Shown here one piece after another: positions 45,927 through 59,987 of a stretch of DNA of 64,000 nt; the stretch's first letter is position 1, and every line of letters begins with the position of its first letter. Position numbers and translations under genes: made by a program. The notes under the pieces are model-generated. The model was not told the DNA's origin. It made no database searches and saw only the letters and a program-made list of their open reading frames with translations. Source of the DNA: Isoetes taiwanensis (lineage: Eukaryota; Streptophyta; Lycopodiopsida; Isoetales; Isoetaceae); NCBI GenBank assembly GCA_021234155.1, contig JAJEKV010000047.1, positions 2,718,494 through 2,782,493 on the forward strand. Reading direction: 5' to 3'.

Positions 45927-47606
45927 CGCATGAGGGTGTTTATCCCCTTTAGGGAGGCAAAATTTTGCCTCATACATATTTGGATTATCAAGGTTTGGTA
46001 GGTTGTTAGCTAGGTTATCGGGAGGGATTGGAAAGGGGTCGATCAATTATCAAAGGTTCGGCGAGGCTTATTTCTTGCTTATCGAGAGGTTTGTAGATGC
46101 TTCCGGCCTAGATTATCGGCATCAAAAGCCCGAATCCATGGTGAATAATAATGCCTTATTTGGATAATCATGCATGCCACTACTTCTCCCGAGTTTTCTT
46201 ACTTGTTATGCCCTATCACATGGCGGGGAATCAATGGCCATGAGCATTGATCCAAAAGCATGCCGGTTAAGATTGGCTCACACATATAAACTTCCTGCAA
46301 AAAAGTTTTTAGGAACTTTGGGGATGAGACTTTATTTTGTTGGGGGGGCTCTTCACTAGGTATGATGCCCATAGCCAAATATAATCAATGCCGCCAATAA
46401 CAACGGTTGATTTTAAATATTTGTAGGCCTCACAAAATTTTGTTTAATTTTATATGCTATTTTTCGGCAATTCGTTAGAAAGAGGGTTAGTTTGATGTCT
46501 TGTGGGATATTCAAGGCATATTTAAAGATCTAACGACTACAATTTCTTGTCCTTCTTTTAGCGGTGGAAACCTTTTCTGTATTTTTCCATGTGATCATGC
46601 TTCTTGAACCAAATTTTCTTGATATTATATTAGAAAAGTCAATTTTACCTAATTTTCTAATTGTCTTGGATAACTCAATTTTTTGCTGCCGTAGAGCTTG
46701 ATTATTTAAAATTGAAGTAGATGAAGATCCTAATGGCCAGGTAGCACATGATGAACAAAACACCTTACCTTCTATGAGTTGGATTTTAGGCTTAACTATG
46801 TCGTGAGAAAGTGGAGTGAAGCCATTGATAACGGTGCATATTTTTTGATTTGAGAATTGAATTGAGCCCGAATGGATTTTTTATCGTCCATGGAGACCAA
46901 CTTGCCTATGGGACCCGAATCAAAGGGGAGTACATCAAAGGTATTATTGTTAGAAAGAAAGGAAAACAAACCACTCTGAAGGGTTTTCAAAAAAAAAGTC
47001 TGCTTGATAATAAGCATGCTAAGCGCACAATGATACTTTTCAATGCGATTAATGCGAGGACATAGTTGAGTGTGCATATCTATGATCTCTCCTAGAGATA
47101 AGGTCCCAATAACCACATCAAACCATATTCATTCGGCATATGGAATGGCAAGTTAGGGGGACCAACTTCGGCCTAGCGAGGCTTTTCGGATGTGGGCAAA
47201 TGTTGGGCCGGTTCTTAAGAGTGCGGCATTCATCGTAAAGGGCGACTGTTGAAAATCTTGACAAAGCACATCTTGCGCACCTTAGAGCCCCATCGCTTTC
47301 TCAATTTAGAGGCAATATGCACATGTGCAAATTGAAGCTATCAACCTATGCTTCTTAGGTGGGCAAATATGTATGTAAGTAGCTTACGGGTAGTGTGTCA
47401 TCTTGACGTGCAGGGGCACCTTGTGTTCTGCACATTCCATCCTTCCGGCAAGCCTTGAGGTGCTCACGGACCTATGACCCGCGATATAAAAAGAAGGTTG
47501 GGGAGGCGATCGGGAAATATGTGGAGAAGATAACATGTGTGATTCATTATGGATTGTCAATGTATGATTTGGCGCTTCTTAAGAGATGCCATGTATATGC
47601 ATACGT
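45927..47606. other. AT-rich intergenic DNA (copy 2), with possible LINE remnant
   Basis: Counterpart of 3,518-5,186. Differences from copy 1 fall mostly at CAG/CTG (for example TTCAGCAGG to TTCGGCGAGG). The LINE-like remnant at about 47,100-47,335 (minus) is more broken than in copy 1. Confidence 0.5.
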
Positions 47607-50600
47607 CACGAACTATCCTGAATACCTGAATAAACATAAGAACTTTTACACAAATTAGTAGCCAAAGCCTTGTTCAAAGGAGCTCTCCACCCAACCGGGC
47701 CACTCAGCTAGCAATATCAGGCAGGAACATAAAGACGATAAGGCATATCAGGCATATCTGACAATCAGCTTTTGTTAGTAGCTCCTCCCTCGAGCTAGCA
47801 GTCCTCAATATGATACACCAAGAGTTGGGTTTAGGAATAGTAAAAGGTTACTAGACAAGATTAACAGAAGCTCTAGGAAAAAGAAATAGCCTTCTTAGGT
47901 TGATTCAAGAGCCAAAAGTAAAAGCGATCTTCTTTGACCCCCGGTCACTCTTTCTGTCATTTCTCTGTCATTCGGATGAATCAGAATAAGTGCCACACCA
48001 AACCGGAAACTAGACTCCGAGCCGGTTCCAGAAAAGTAAAATTCGTCCAAATCCAATCTCTGGTTGCGGAGATATATCCAATTAAAGTTCGGGTTCTATT
48101 TATAGAAGTCTCGTGACTTTAGCCTTCTTTGGCTTTTGCCTTTGCCGTTGCCTTTGCCTTTGCCTTTGCCTTTGCCTTTGCCTTTATCTTTGCCTTTTGT
48201 TTCCCAACCATGATATATACTAACTCTATATGATTTAAGCCCAATGCATAATCATATTGGCCACTCCCAGAGCTCATTGTTAGATATTAACCTTAAACCA
48301 TATCAATTCCTTCCCTTCTGGGGGCAAACGACCTCGATTTGCATTGAATACAACTTTCAGGTTCTGGATTAACATCAACTTTAATATGAAGATTATTAAC
48401 CTTCATAATTTTATGAACCAATGACAATATCATAATTACGTTAAGGCAACTCCCCTAACATAATATTATTATCAACTTCGTGGTCACCACCTCCTCGTCC
48501 TTGGTTTATGATACCACATGTTAAATGATTTTTGTGTCTACCACCTACTCATGCTTTTCACATACTAGTGGTTTGCCACCTACTGTGGGCCACTAATTCT
48601 TGGTTACCACCTACTCGTGGACCAATTTAGTTCTTGGTTGCCACCTACTGGAGTGGACCAATTTAGTTCTTGGTTTGCCACCTACTCGTGGACCAATTCA
48701 ACTCGAGGTTGCCACCTACTGGTGGACCAATTTAGTTCTTGGTTGCCACACTTTCGTGGACCAATTCAACTCGAGGTTCCCACCTACTGGTGGGTCTTTT
48801 TCTCTTTGTGATTACCACCTATTTGTGGGTCACATTCACTTGTGATTACCACCTACTTTCGTGGATCACATTCACTTTCGTGATTACCACCTTCTAAGTG
48901 GATCACTTTGAATAACAATATATCGCTTTAAATTGGTTCAAAATATAGTGACTTCTCCCGCTAAAAGCAATTAAAGTCTTACGGATAAAATAGTATCAAT
49001 TAAAGTTTTCCCTCAAGAATAACCGGTTCTTAGAATTCTTGAAAAATTGGTTCCCTTCATATATTGCCTCATAAGTCCCATGCATCTAACTTTCTGGTTA
49101 CTTCTGCATGTGTATCACAAAAACTATCTCATGACATGAGTAACTTAAAACTATTTCAATTAAAACTTCGAAAAATCACCCAAATTCTTGATTTGTTTTA
49201 TTTGGAATATTTCCCCTCTTTATTGTTTTGTTGGATTCCAAAGCATCCTTCAAAACATTTAGAGCCACTTCATGATCTCCAAAGATGGTGACAATGGTTC
49301 TACTACCCGCAGTTCAAAGAAAATCGAACCAATTGATCACGAACTATCACGAATACGAATAAACATAAGAACTTTTACACAAATTAGTAGCCAAAGCCTT
49401 GTTCAAAGGAGCTCTCCACCCAAGCGGGCCACTCGGTAACAATATCGGGCGGGGAACATAAAGGCGATAAGGCATATCGGGGCATATCGACAATCGAAAC
49501 TTTTGTTAGTAGCTCCTCCCTCGATTGGCAGATCCTCAATATGATACACCAAGAGTTGGGTTTAGGAATAGTAAAAGGTTACTAGACAAGATTAACGAAG
49601 CTCTAGGAAAAAGAAATAGCCTTCTTAGGTTGATTCAAGAGCCAAGAGTAAAGCGGTCTTCTTTGACCCCCGGTCACTCTTTCTGTCATTTCTCTCTCAT
49701 TCGGATGAATCAGAATAAGTGCCACACCAAACCGGAAACTAGACTCCGAGCCAGTTCCAGAAAAGTAAAATTCGTCCAAATCCGATCTCTGGTTGCGGAG
49801 ATATATCCAATTAAAGTTCGGGTTCTATTTATAGAAGTCTCTGTGACTTTAGCCTTCTTTGGCTGCCTTTGCCTTTGCCTTTGCCTTTGCCTTTATCTTT
49901 GCCTTTTGTTCCCAACCATGATATATACTAACTCTATATGATTTAAGCCCAATGCATAATCATATTGGCCACTCCAGAGCTCATTGTTAGATATTAACCT
50001 TAAACCATATCAATTCCTTCCCTTCTCGAAGCAGGAGCCCGACCTCGGTTGCATTGAATACAACTTTCGGGTTCGTTAACATCAACTTTAATATGAAGAT
50101 TATTAACCTTCATAATTTTATGAACCAATGACAATATCATAATTACGGTAAGGCAACTCCCCTAACATAATATTATTATCAACTTCGTGGTCACCACCTC
50201 CTGGTCCTTGGTTTATGATACCACATGTTAAATGATTTTTGTGTCTACCACCTACTCATGCTTTTCACATACTAGTGGTTTGCCACCTACTCGTGGGCCA
50301 CTAATTCTTGGTTACCACCTACTTTCGTGGACCAATTTAGTTCTTGGTTGCCACCTACTTTCGTGGACCAATTTAGTTCTTGGTTGCCACACGCTTTCGT
50401 GGACCAATTCAACTTCGAGGTTGCCACCTACTGGACCACCAATTTAGTTCTTGGTTGCCACACGCTTTCGTGGACCAATTCAACTCGAGGTTCCCACCTA
50501 CTGGTGGGTCTTTTTTCTCTTTGTGATTACCACCTATTTGTGGGTCACATTCACTTGTGATTACCACCTACTGTGGATCACATTCACTTCGTGATTACCA

Positions 50601-53600
50601 CCTTCTAGTGGATCAATTTGAATAACAATATATAAACTTTAAATTGGTTCAAAATATAGTGACTTCTCCCGCTAAAGCAATTAAAGTCTTACACGGATAA
50701 ATAGTATCCAATTAAAGTTTTCCCTCAAGAATAACCCGGTTCTTAGAATTCTTGAAAAAGCGGTTCCCTTCCATATATTGCCTCATAAGTCCCATGCATC
50801 TAACTTTCTGGTTACTTTCTGCATGTGTATCATAAAACTATCTCATGACATGAGTAACTTAAAACTATTTCAATTAAAACTTCGAAAAATCACCCAAATT
50901 CTTGATTTGTTTTACATTGGAATATTTCCCCTCTTTATTGTTTTGTTGGATTCGGCATCCTTCAAAACATTTAGAGCCACTTCATGATCTACGCCAAAGA
51001 TCGTGACAATGGTTCTACTACCCACAGTTCCAAAGAAAATCGAACCAATTGATACGAACTATCCTGAATACCTGAATAAACATAAGAACTTTTACACAAA
51101 TTAGTAGCCAAAGCCTTGTTCAAAGGAGCTCTCCACCCAACCGGGCCACTCATTAGCAATATCGAGTGGGAACATAAAGGCGATAAGGCATATCGGGCAT
51201 ATCGACAATGGAAACTACGTTAGTAGCTCCTCCCTCGATTTGGCGAGTCCTCAATATGATACACCAAGAGTTGGGTTTAGGAATAGTAAAGGTTACTAGA
51301 CAAGATTAGCGAAGCTCTAGGAAAAAGAAATAGCCTTCTTAGGTTCAGATTCAAGAGCCAAGAGTAAAGCAGTCTTCTTTGACCCCCGGTCACTCTTTCT
51401 GTCATTTCTCTCTCATTCGGATGAATCAGAATAAGTGCCACACCAAACCGGAAACTAGACTCCGAGCCAGTTCCAGAAAAGTAAAATTCGTCCAAATCCG
51501 ATCTCTGGTTGCGGAGATATATCCAATTAAAGTTCGGGTTCTATTTATAGAAGTCTCTGTGACTTTAGCCTTCTTTGGCCTGCCTTTGCCTTTGCCTTTG
51601 CCTTTGCCTTTATCTTTGCCTTTTGTTCCCAACCATGATATATACTAACTCTATATGATTTCGCCCAATGCATAATCATATTGGCCACTCCCCCGAGCTC
51701 ATTGTTAGATATTAACCTTAAACCATATCAATTCCTTCCCTTCTCGGAAGCAACTGACCTCAGTTGCATTGAATACAACTTTCAGGTTCTCGTTAACATC
51801 AACTTTAATATGAAGATTATTAACCTTCATAATTTTATGAACCAATGACAATATCATAATTCTGTTAAGGCAACTCCCCTAACATAATATTATTATCAAC
51901 TCGTGGTCACCACCTCCTCGTCCTTGGTTTATGATACCACATGTTCGTGATTTTTGTGTCTACCACCTACTCATGCTTTTCACATACTAGTGGTTGCCAC
52001 CTACTCGTGGGCCACTAATTCTTGGTTACCACCTACTCGTGGACCAATTTATTTCTTGGTTGCCACCTACTCGTGGACCAATTTAGTTCTTGGTTGCCAC
52101 ACTTTCGTGGACCAATTAAACTCGAGGTTGCCACCTACTCGTGGACCAATTTAGTTCTTGGTTGCCACCTGCTCGTGGACCAATTCAACTCGAGGTTCCC
52201 ACCTACTCGTGGGTCTTTTTCTGCTGTGATTACCACCTATTTGTGGGTCACATTCACTTGTGATTACCACCTACTCGTGGATCACATTCACTCGTGATTA
52301 CCACCTTCTAGGTGGATCAATTTGAATAACAATATATGCGCTTTAAATTGGTTCAAAATATAGTGACTTCTCCCGCTAAAGCAATTAAAAGTCTTACGGA
52401 TAAATAGTATCCAATTAAAGTTTTCCCTCAAGAATAACCGGGTTCTTAGAATTCTTGAAAAAGCGGTTCCCTTCCATATATTGCCTCATAAGTCCCATGC
52501 ATCTAACTTTCTCGGTTACTCTGCATGTGTATCACGCAAAACTATCTCATGACATGAGTAACTTAAAACTATTTCAATTAAAACTTCGAAAAATCACCCA
52601 AATTCTTGATTTGTTTTATTTGGAATATTTCCCCTCTTTATTGTTTTGTTGGATTCCGGCATCCTTCAAAACATTTAGAGCCACTTCATGATCTCGCCAA
52701 AGATGCGTGACAATGGTTCTACTACCCACAGTTCAAAGAAAATCGAACCAATTGATCGAACTATCACGAATACGAATAAACATAAGAACTTTTACACAAA
52801 TTAGTAGCCAAAGCCTTGTTCAAAGGAGCTCTCCACCCAACCGGCCCACTCGGCTAGCAATATCGGGGGGAACATAAAGGCGATAAGGCATATCGGGCAT
52901 ATCGACAATCGACTTACGTTAGTAGCTCCTCCCTCGGTTTGGGTCCTCAATATGATACACCAAGAGTTGGGTTTAGGAATAGTAAAGGTTACTAGACAAG
53001 ATTAGCTTGAAGCTCTAGGAAAAAGAAATAGCCTTCTTAGGTTGATTCAAGAGCCAAGAGTAAAGCGGTCTTCTTTGACCCCGGTCACTCTTTCTGTCAT
53101 TTCTCTCTCATTCGGATGAATCAGAATAAGTGCCACACCAAACCGGAAACTAGACTCGAGCCGGTTCCAGAAAAGTAAAATTCGTCCAAATCCGATCTCT
53201 GGTTGCGGAGATATATCCAATTAAAGTTCGGGTTCTATTTATAGAAGTCTCGTGACTTTAGCCTTCTTTGGCTTTGCCTTTGCCTTTGCCTTTGCCTTTG
53301 CCTTTGCCTTTATCTTTGCCTTTTGTTCCCAACCATGATATATACTAACTCTATATGATTTAGCCCAATGCATAATCATATTGGCCCTCCAGAGCTCATT
53401 GTTAGATATTAACCTTAAACCATATCAATTCCTTCCCTTCTAAGGGCTTAAGCTGACCTCGGTTGCATTGAATACAACTTTCGGGTTCTCGTTAACATCA
53501 ACTTTAATATGAAGATTATTAACCTTCATAATTTTATGAACCAATGACAATATCATAATTACATTAAGGCAACTCCCCTAACATAATATTATTATCAACT

Positions 53601-56600
53601 TCGTGGTCACCACCTCCTCGTCCTTGGTTTATGATACCACATGTTCGTGATTTTTGTGTCTACCACCTACTCATGCTTTTCACATACTAGTGGTTGCCAC
53701 CTACTCGTGGGCCACTAATTCTTGGTTACCACCTACTGTGGACCAATTTAGTTCTTGGTTGCCACCTACTGTGGACCAATTTAGTTCTTGGTTGCCACCG
53801 CCTTTCGTGGACCAATTCAACTCGAGGTTGCCACCTACTGTGGACCAATTTAGTTCTTGGTTGCCACACTGGTGGACCAATTCAACTCGAGGTTCCCACC
53901 TACTCGTGGGTCTTTTTCTGCTGTGATTACCACCTATTTGTGGGTCACATTCACTTGTGATTACCACCTACTCGTGGATCACATTCACTCGTGATTACCA
54001 CCTTCTAGGTGGATCACTTTGAATAACAATATATCGCTTTAAATTGGTTCAAAATATAGTGACTTCTCCCGCTAAAGCAATTAAAGTCTTACGGATAAAT
54101 AGTATCCAATTAAAGTTTTTCCCTCAAGAATAACCGGTTCTTAGAATTCTTGAAAAACGGTTCCCTTCATATTGCCTCATAAGTCCCATGCATCTAACTT
54201 TCTCCACTTTCTGCATGTGTATGCATAAAACTATCTCATGACATGAGTAACTTAAAACTATTTCAATTAAAACTTCGAAAAATCACCCAAATTCTTGATT
54301 TGTTTTATTTGGAATATTTCCCCTCTTTATTGTTTTGTTGGATTCCAGCATCCTTCAAAACATTTAGAGCCACTTCATGATCTCGCCAAAGATCGTGACA
54401 ATGGTTCTACTACCCACAGTTCCAAAGAAAATCGAACCAATTGATACGAACTATCCTGAATACCTGAATAAACATAAGAACTTTTACACAAATTAGTAGC
54501 CAAAGCCTTGTTCAAAGGAGCTCTCCACCCAACCGGGCCACTCAGCTAGCAATATCAGGCAGGAACATAAAGACGATAAGGCATATCAGGCATATCTGAC
54601 AATCAGCTTCTGTTAGTAGCTCCTCCCTCGAGCTGGCAGTCCTCAATATGATACACCAAGAGTTGGGTTTAGGAATAGTAAAAGGTTACTAGACAAGATT
54701 AACAGAAGCTCTAGGAAAAAGAAATAGCCTTCTTAGGTTCAGATTCAAGAGCCAAGAGTAAAGCAGTCTTCTTTGACCCCCGGTCACTCTTTCTGTCATT
54801 TCTCTCTCATTCGGATGAATCAGAATAAGTGCCACACCAAACCGGAAACTAGACTCCGAGCCAGTTCCAGAAAAGTAAAATTCGTCCAAATCCGATCTCT
54901 GGTTGCGGAGATATATCCAATTAAAGTTCGGGTTCTATTTATAGAAGTCTCTGTGACTTTAGCCTTCTTTGGCCTGCCTTTGCCGTTGCCTTTGCCTTTG
55001 CCTTTGCCTTTGCCTTTATCTTTGCCTTTTGTTCCCAACCATGATATATACTAACTCTATATGATTTCGCCCAATGCATAATCATATTGGCCACTCCCCC
55101 GAGCTCATTGTTAGATATTAACCTTAAACCATATCAATTCCTTCCCTTCTCGGAAGCAACTGACCTCAGTTGCATTGAATACAACTTTCAGGTTCTCGTT
55201 AACATCAACTTTAATATGAAGATTATTAACCTTCATAATTTTATGAACCAATGACAATATCATAATTCTGTTAAGGCAACTCCCCTAACATAATATTATT
55301 ATCAACTCGTGGTCACCACCTCCTCGTCCTTGGTTTATGATACCACATGTTCGTGATTTTTGTGTCTACCACCTACTCATGCTTTTCACATACTAGTGGT
55401 TGCCACCTACTCGTGGGCCACTAATTCTTGGTTACCACCTACTCGTGGACCAATTTAGTTCTTGGTTGCCACCTACTCGTGGACCAATTTAGTTCTTGGT
55501 TGCCACCTGCTCGTGGACCAATTCAACTCGAGGTTGCCACCTACTCGTGGACCAATTTAGTTCTTGGTTGCCACCTGCTCGTGGACCAATTCAACTCGAG
55601 GTTCCCACCTACTCGTGGGTCTTTTTCTGCTGTGATTACCACCTATTTGTGGGTCACATTCACTTGTGATTACCACCTACTCGTGGATCACATTCACTCG
55701 TGATTACCACCTTCTCGTGGATCAATTTGAATAACAATATATCGCTTTAAATTGGTTCAAAATATAGTGACTTCTCCCGCTAAAGCAATTAAAGTCTTAC
55801 ACGGATAAATAGTATCCAATTAAAGTTTTCCCTCAAGAATAACTTCGGTTCTTAGAATTCTTGAAAAACTGGTTCCCTTCCCGCATATTGCCTCATAAGT
55901 CCCATGCATCTAACTTTCTCGGTTACTCTGCATGTGTATCTGCAAAACTATCTCATGACATGAGTAACTTAAAACTATTTCAATTAAAACTCGAAAAATC
56001 ACCCAAATTCTTGATTTGTTTCGCTGGAATATTTCCCCTCTTTATTGTTTTGTTGGATTCCAGCATCCTTCAAAACATTTAGAGCCACTTCATGATCTCG
56101 CCAAAGATCGTGACAATGGTTCTACTACCCACAGTTCCAAAGAAAATCGAACCAATTGATACGAACTATCCTGAATACCTGAATAAACATAAGAACTTTT
56201 ACACAAATTAGTAGCCAAAGCCTTGTTCAAAGGAGCTCTCCACCCAACCGGGCCACTCAGCTAGCAATATCAGGCAGGAACATAAAGACGATAAGGCATA
56301 TCGGGGCATATCGACAATCGAAACACGTTAGTAGCTCCTCCCTCGAGTGGCGTCCTCAATATGATACACCAAGAGTTGGGTTTAGGAATAGTAAAAGGTT
56401 ACTAGACAAGATTAACGAAGCTCTAGGAAAAAGAAATAGCCTTCTTAGGTTCGGGATTCAAGAGCCAGCAGTAAAGCGTCTTCTTTGACCCCCGGTCACT
56501 CTTTCTGTCATTTCTCTCTCATTCGGATGAATCAGAATAAGTGCCACACCAAACCGGAAACTAGACTCCGAGCCGGTTCCAGAAAAGTAAAATTCGTCCA

Positions 56601-56837
56601 AATCCGATGTCTGGTTGCGGAGATATATCCAATTAAAGTTCGGGTTCTATTTATAGAAATCTCTGTGACTTTAGCCTTCTTTGGCCTGCCTTTGCCTTTG
56701 CCTTTGCCTTTGCCTTTATCTTTGCCTTTTGTTCCCAACCATGATATATACTAACTCTATATGATTTCGCCCAACGCATAATCATATTGGCCACTCCCCC
56801 GAGCTCATTGTTAGATATTAACCTTAAACCATATCAC
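47607..56837. repeat. Satellite array 2: five 1.7-kb units plus a partial unit
   Basis: The anchor GAACTTTTACACAAATTAG starts at 47,640, 49,369, 51,086, 52,786, 54,478 and 56,193 (period 1,692-1,729 bp). Both array edges are at the same bases as in array 1. Unit 5 (54,478-56,192) is the cleanest and was used as reference. Units 2-4 carry the CAG/CTG changes. Minisatellite blocks lie at about 48,479-48,900, 50,183-50,610, 51,899-52,315, 53,598-54,012 and 55,309-55,722. TTTGCC tracts lie at about 48,132-48,200, 49,863-49,908, 51,579-51,625, 53,271-53,321, 54,974-55,029 and 56,687-56,729. Confidence 0.92.
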
Positions 56838-57225
56838 TGTCTGTGTGTCTCGTATTTGAGATAGAATACACTATCTTGTATGAAGTCTTCTTCCACAACT
56901 CAAATCATTTCCACGATTCATACCTTTGTCCATCTTAACCCTTAGCTTTCCATGTTCGCTCTCCGGTTAGACACTAACTTTCAATAAAACCTTAGAAAAT
57001 AGCTAGATTAAGATTCCGTAATTGTTTGCTAAATTCGCATACAGGAGTACATTTTCAAATCAATTAGATCTACATTACCGAGGATATCATAAAAAAAGGG
57101 ATAATAAGACTTCAAATTTGTAAAATCAACATAGTATTAATGTTGTCCAAAGGCAGGACATTATACCATTCCAAGAATATTTTTTTTGAAGAACGTGTTT
57201 TACTTCATATTATACACTCAAAATA
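56838..57225. other. AT-rich DNA after satellite array 2
   Basis: Counterpart of 15,986-16,380. No gene seen. Confidence 0.5.
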
Positions 57226-57850
57226 TTACAAAGTACTTCCAGAAGTAAGAAATATCCCTGAAGCATCAATCACTTTTAGATGATCACTCCATATTGGAAA
57301 TTTAATACGATCAGGACAATTGGAGATCTGAAAGCAATTATACAACTTCTTACGAATTTCTTGAAGTACCACCTGAGAAGAAATATGCTTATCATTAAAG
57401 ACCTTTCTTCGCCTTCGCTTCCATACACTCCATATTAGCCAAGACTTTGCCATGTGAAATGCAATCCTTTTAGAAGCAGTCCACTGATTTGGATAAATAC
57501 CAAAAGAAAGTCTTGACTATCCAAAGATACTCCAAAAAAGAGAATGCGGCCGGGACCTAAGACTACTCACTCGCACACAAAAATAAACAATGCTCCAATG
57601 TTTCCATGCAGCTCACACATTGGGCAAAGTGGGCTTACTCCTAAACAAAGCGATGAACCATCTCATTAACTCTCAAAGAGCGATGAATCACCTGCCAAAG
57701 TAAAACATTTACCTTTGGAGGATTATATTTAGACCAAACAAGGTTCCAGATGGATTGCCATTGAGAAGATAAGATAAGATAAGATGAAGGCAAAGTCTGT
57801 AAGTGCCATTTTCGAGAAGGTGATAAAGTACTTGAGGATGTAAGCAATCT
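57226..57850 (-). pseudogene. LINE reverse transcriptase remnant (zf-RVT-like), copy 2
   Basis: The minus strand reads LVWSKYNPPKVNVLLWQ, then HRSLRVNEMVHRF, a broken Cys/His stretch, and then AKSWLIWSVWKRRRRKVFND with KHISSQVVLQEIRKKLYN. The last part fits the W-x-x-W-K-x-R tail that follows zf-RVT in plant LINEs. It is clearer than copy 1 (16,381-17,020) but still interrupted. Confidence 0.6.
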
Positions 57851-58202
57851 GTAGCATGAACTTACTATATTCTTGCCTTCTTTAATACCTTGAACAAAGT
57901 TCCAAGAATATTACATTGAAGATGTTTATATATGTGATCAAATCTAAGTTTGCAGATTCAACAGACATTGCATGGAAATTATTATAATAATTTCTGCTCA
58001 CCTTGCCATAAAAGTTCCATCAAATTTTGGGTTGTCTCTTGCATTCCATGATGGGTTCCACATTTGGAATCTCACACACACTTAACAAAGTGTTGCGCAT
58101 GAGCAGTTGCCCTCCTGTAGGCTTAGAGTATGTTTTCATATAATTTGTTTGTTCGTTTCATGTTGGGTCCTATTTAGCTTAATGTTGAGCCATGTCAATG
58201 AT
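57851..58202. other. AT-rich DNA without recognisable gene
   Basis: Counterpart of 17,021-17,364. No domain seen. Confidence 0.5.
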
Positions 58203-58540
58203 TTGAACACAGGGTTTGGTTTTCTTAGCCCAAAAGTTTTTAATTTACTTAACAAGTTGTGGAGGTTAATTCATATAACTGAGGAGTATCAGTGATTTCA
58301 CATTAAGTTAGTTATATTAAAAAGTTTGCATCATTCTTTGGCATATTGTACAGTAATTAGCCACCATATAGAAGTATGGTGGCAGGTGATATGGCAAGGT
58401 CTCTAGTGCCACAAGCATTGGCAAAGAAATGATATTGATGAAGTATGATACACACAGATATATACAGCTTCTAGGCTGGGAATTGAGAATAGCCCACCAA
58501 GATCATATGAACTTCCTCTAAAGACATTAATCTATGGACA
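58203..58540 (+). repeat. 340-bp direct repeat, first member (copy 2)
   Basis: It recurs at 59,633-59,985 in the same orientation. Contains the hairpin GCCACCATA/TATGGTGGC near 58,360. Confidence 0.7.
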
Positions 58541-58545
58541 ATAAA

Positions 58546-59047
58546 CTATGCATTTAGATTGCATTGTAAAAAGACCAAATCGAAGTTTCAACGAAGGTAC
58601 TAGGTCATACTTGAAGCATAATGCACCTTATGTTACCAAGGTGGTTGGAGCTTTTCTTCATATAGCAATTGCAATTCAACATCCCTTTATACTTTTAGTC
58701 TACGTTTGGACTTCTTTAATGTACAACCACAAAGCACAAAAGTAGCATCTATTGCAGTCAAGCTCATTAGGACAGAAATAAGCAATCATTGTCTTCATTG
58801 TACCAAACGTGGAGCATTAGGAATGTTTACAAAATATAGAGAGAGAGCGTCCTCCTAGCTTATTCTCCGTAAGCTTATTCACCTTAACCCTGTGTAAATC
58901 TCAGAATTCGTCCATTTTAAATTTGTTTCAAACGCAACTTGAGGCTCCAAAAGACGTGATTATTTAACTAAGTGATGCAATTAATCTACACATGAAATTT
59001 TAAGAATTGAGTTAAATTGAATGGGTTTTATCATCCACGAAGATCAA
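58546..59047 (+). repeat. 0.5-kb inverted repeat, left arm (copy 2)
   Basis: Reverse complement of 63,078-63,568, with the same landmarks as in copy 1. Confidence 0.8.
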
Positions 59048-59632
59048 TAGACAACACTAATAGCGCATGTCCTCTCGCGCTTTCCAAATCCATCTATCTG
59101 TCTCAATTCGGAGGCAATGAACACTTTTGCGAATAGACGCACTGAGTCTATTCTTCATCGCTAAATGTGTTTGCGGGTATCGTTGTGGATCTCGCTCGAC
59201 TGTAGGATTGATCTGACTTTTGTAGTGTGCAATTTTTACCAATTCCAAACCCCCAGCATCATAAAGCTTGTCCAGAAATCATGCATCTGTTACAAGAATC
59301 CAAACTCCCTCAATTGTATCAATTAGTATCAGAGCTCACTTCCAGTCTTTACTAGCAGAGCTGTCGATGATGGAAGCATTGGAAATTCGTGTGGCTTGGA
59401 CTTAGCAATTCATATAAGCAGAAATCTAATGACAAGCAAGAATCAGATATCTTAAGGCAATGCAAGAAGGCAGGAACTTCTGAAGCCGAGAAGATTAAAG
59501 GTGGAAAAGAAAGTAACACATCTAGCACATAGAGGAGAAGATGAGCAAATTATCGATTACCTCTTGTCTGGTAGAAAATAGTATTGTGATTAGAATTTTT
59601 AGATATTTCTTATACCTTTGAATGATATGGAT
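59048..59632 (+). mobile_element. Possible LTR end, primer-binding site and gag-like leader (copy 2)
   Basis: TTAGTATCAGAGC at 59,323-59,335 resembles the initiator tRNA-Met primer-binding site (TGGTATCAGAGC) and is preceded by ...GTATCAA. Downstream frames (for example MMEALEIRVAW near 59,367) are short and broken. No complete LTR was delimited. Confidence 0.4.
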
Positions 59633-59985
59633 ACAGGGTTTGGTTTTTTTAGCTCAGAAGTTTTTAATTTATTTAACAAGTTGTGGAGATTAATTCATAG
59701 AACTGAGGAAGAAAAGAGAGAGTATTGGTAATGTCATACTAAGTTATTTATATTAAAAAGTTTGCATCATTCTTTGGCATATTGTACAGTAATTAGCCAC
59801 CATATAGGAGTATGGTGGCAGGTTATATGGCAAGGTCTCTAGTGCCACAAACATTGGCAAAGAAATGATATTGTTGAATTATGATACACACAGATACATA
59901 CAGGCTGGGAATTGAGAACAGCCCACCAAGATCACATGAACTTCCTCTAAAGACATTATCTATGGGTATCTATGGACATCGACAG
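59633..59985 (+). repeat. 340-bp direct repeat, second member (copy 2)
   Basis: Matches 58,203-58,540 in the same orientation with small indels. Ends at the integrase fragment. Confidence 0.7.
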
Positions 59986-59987
59986 TC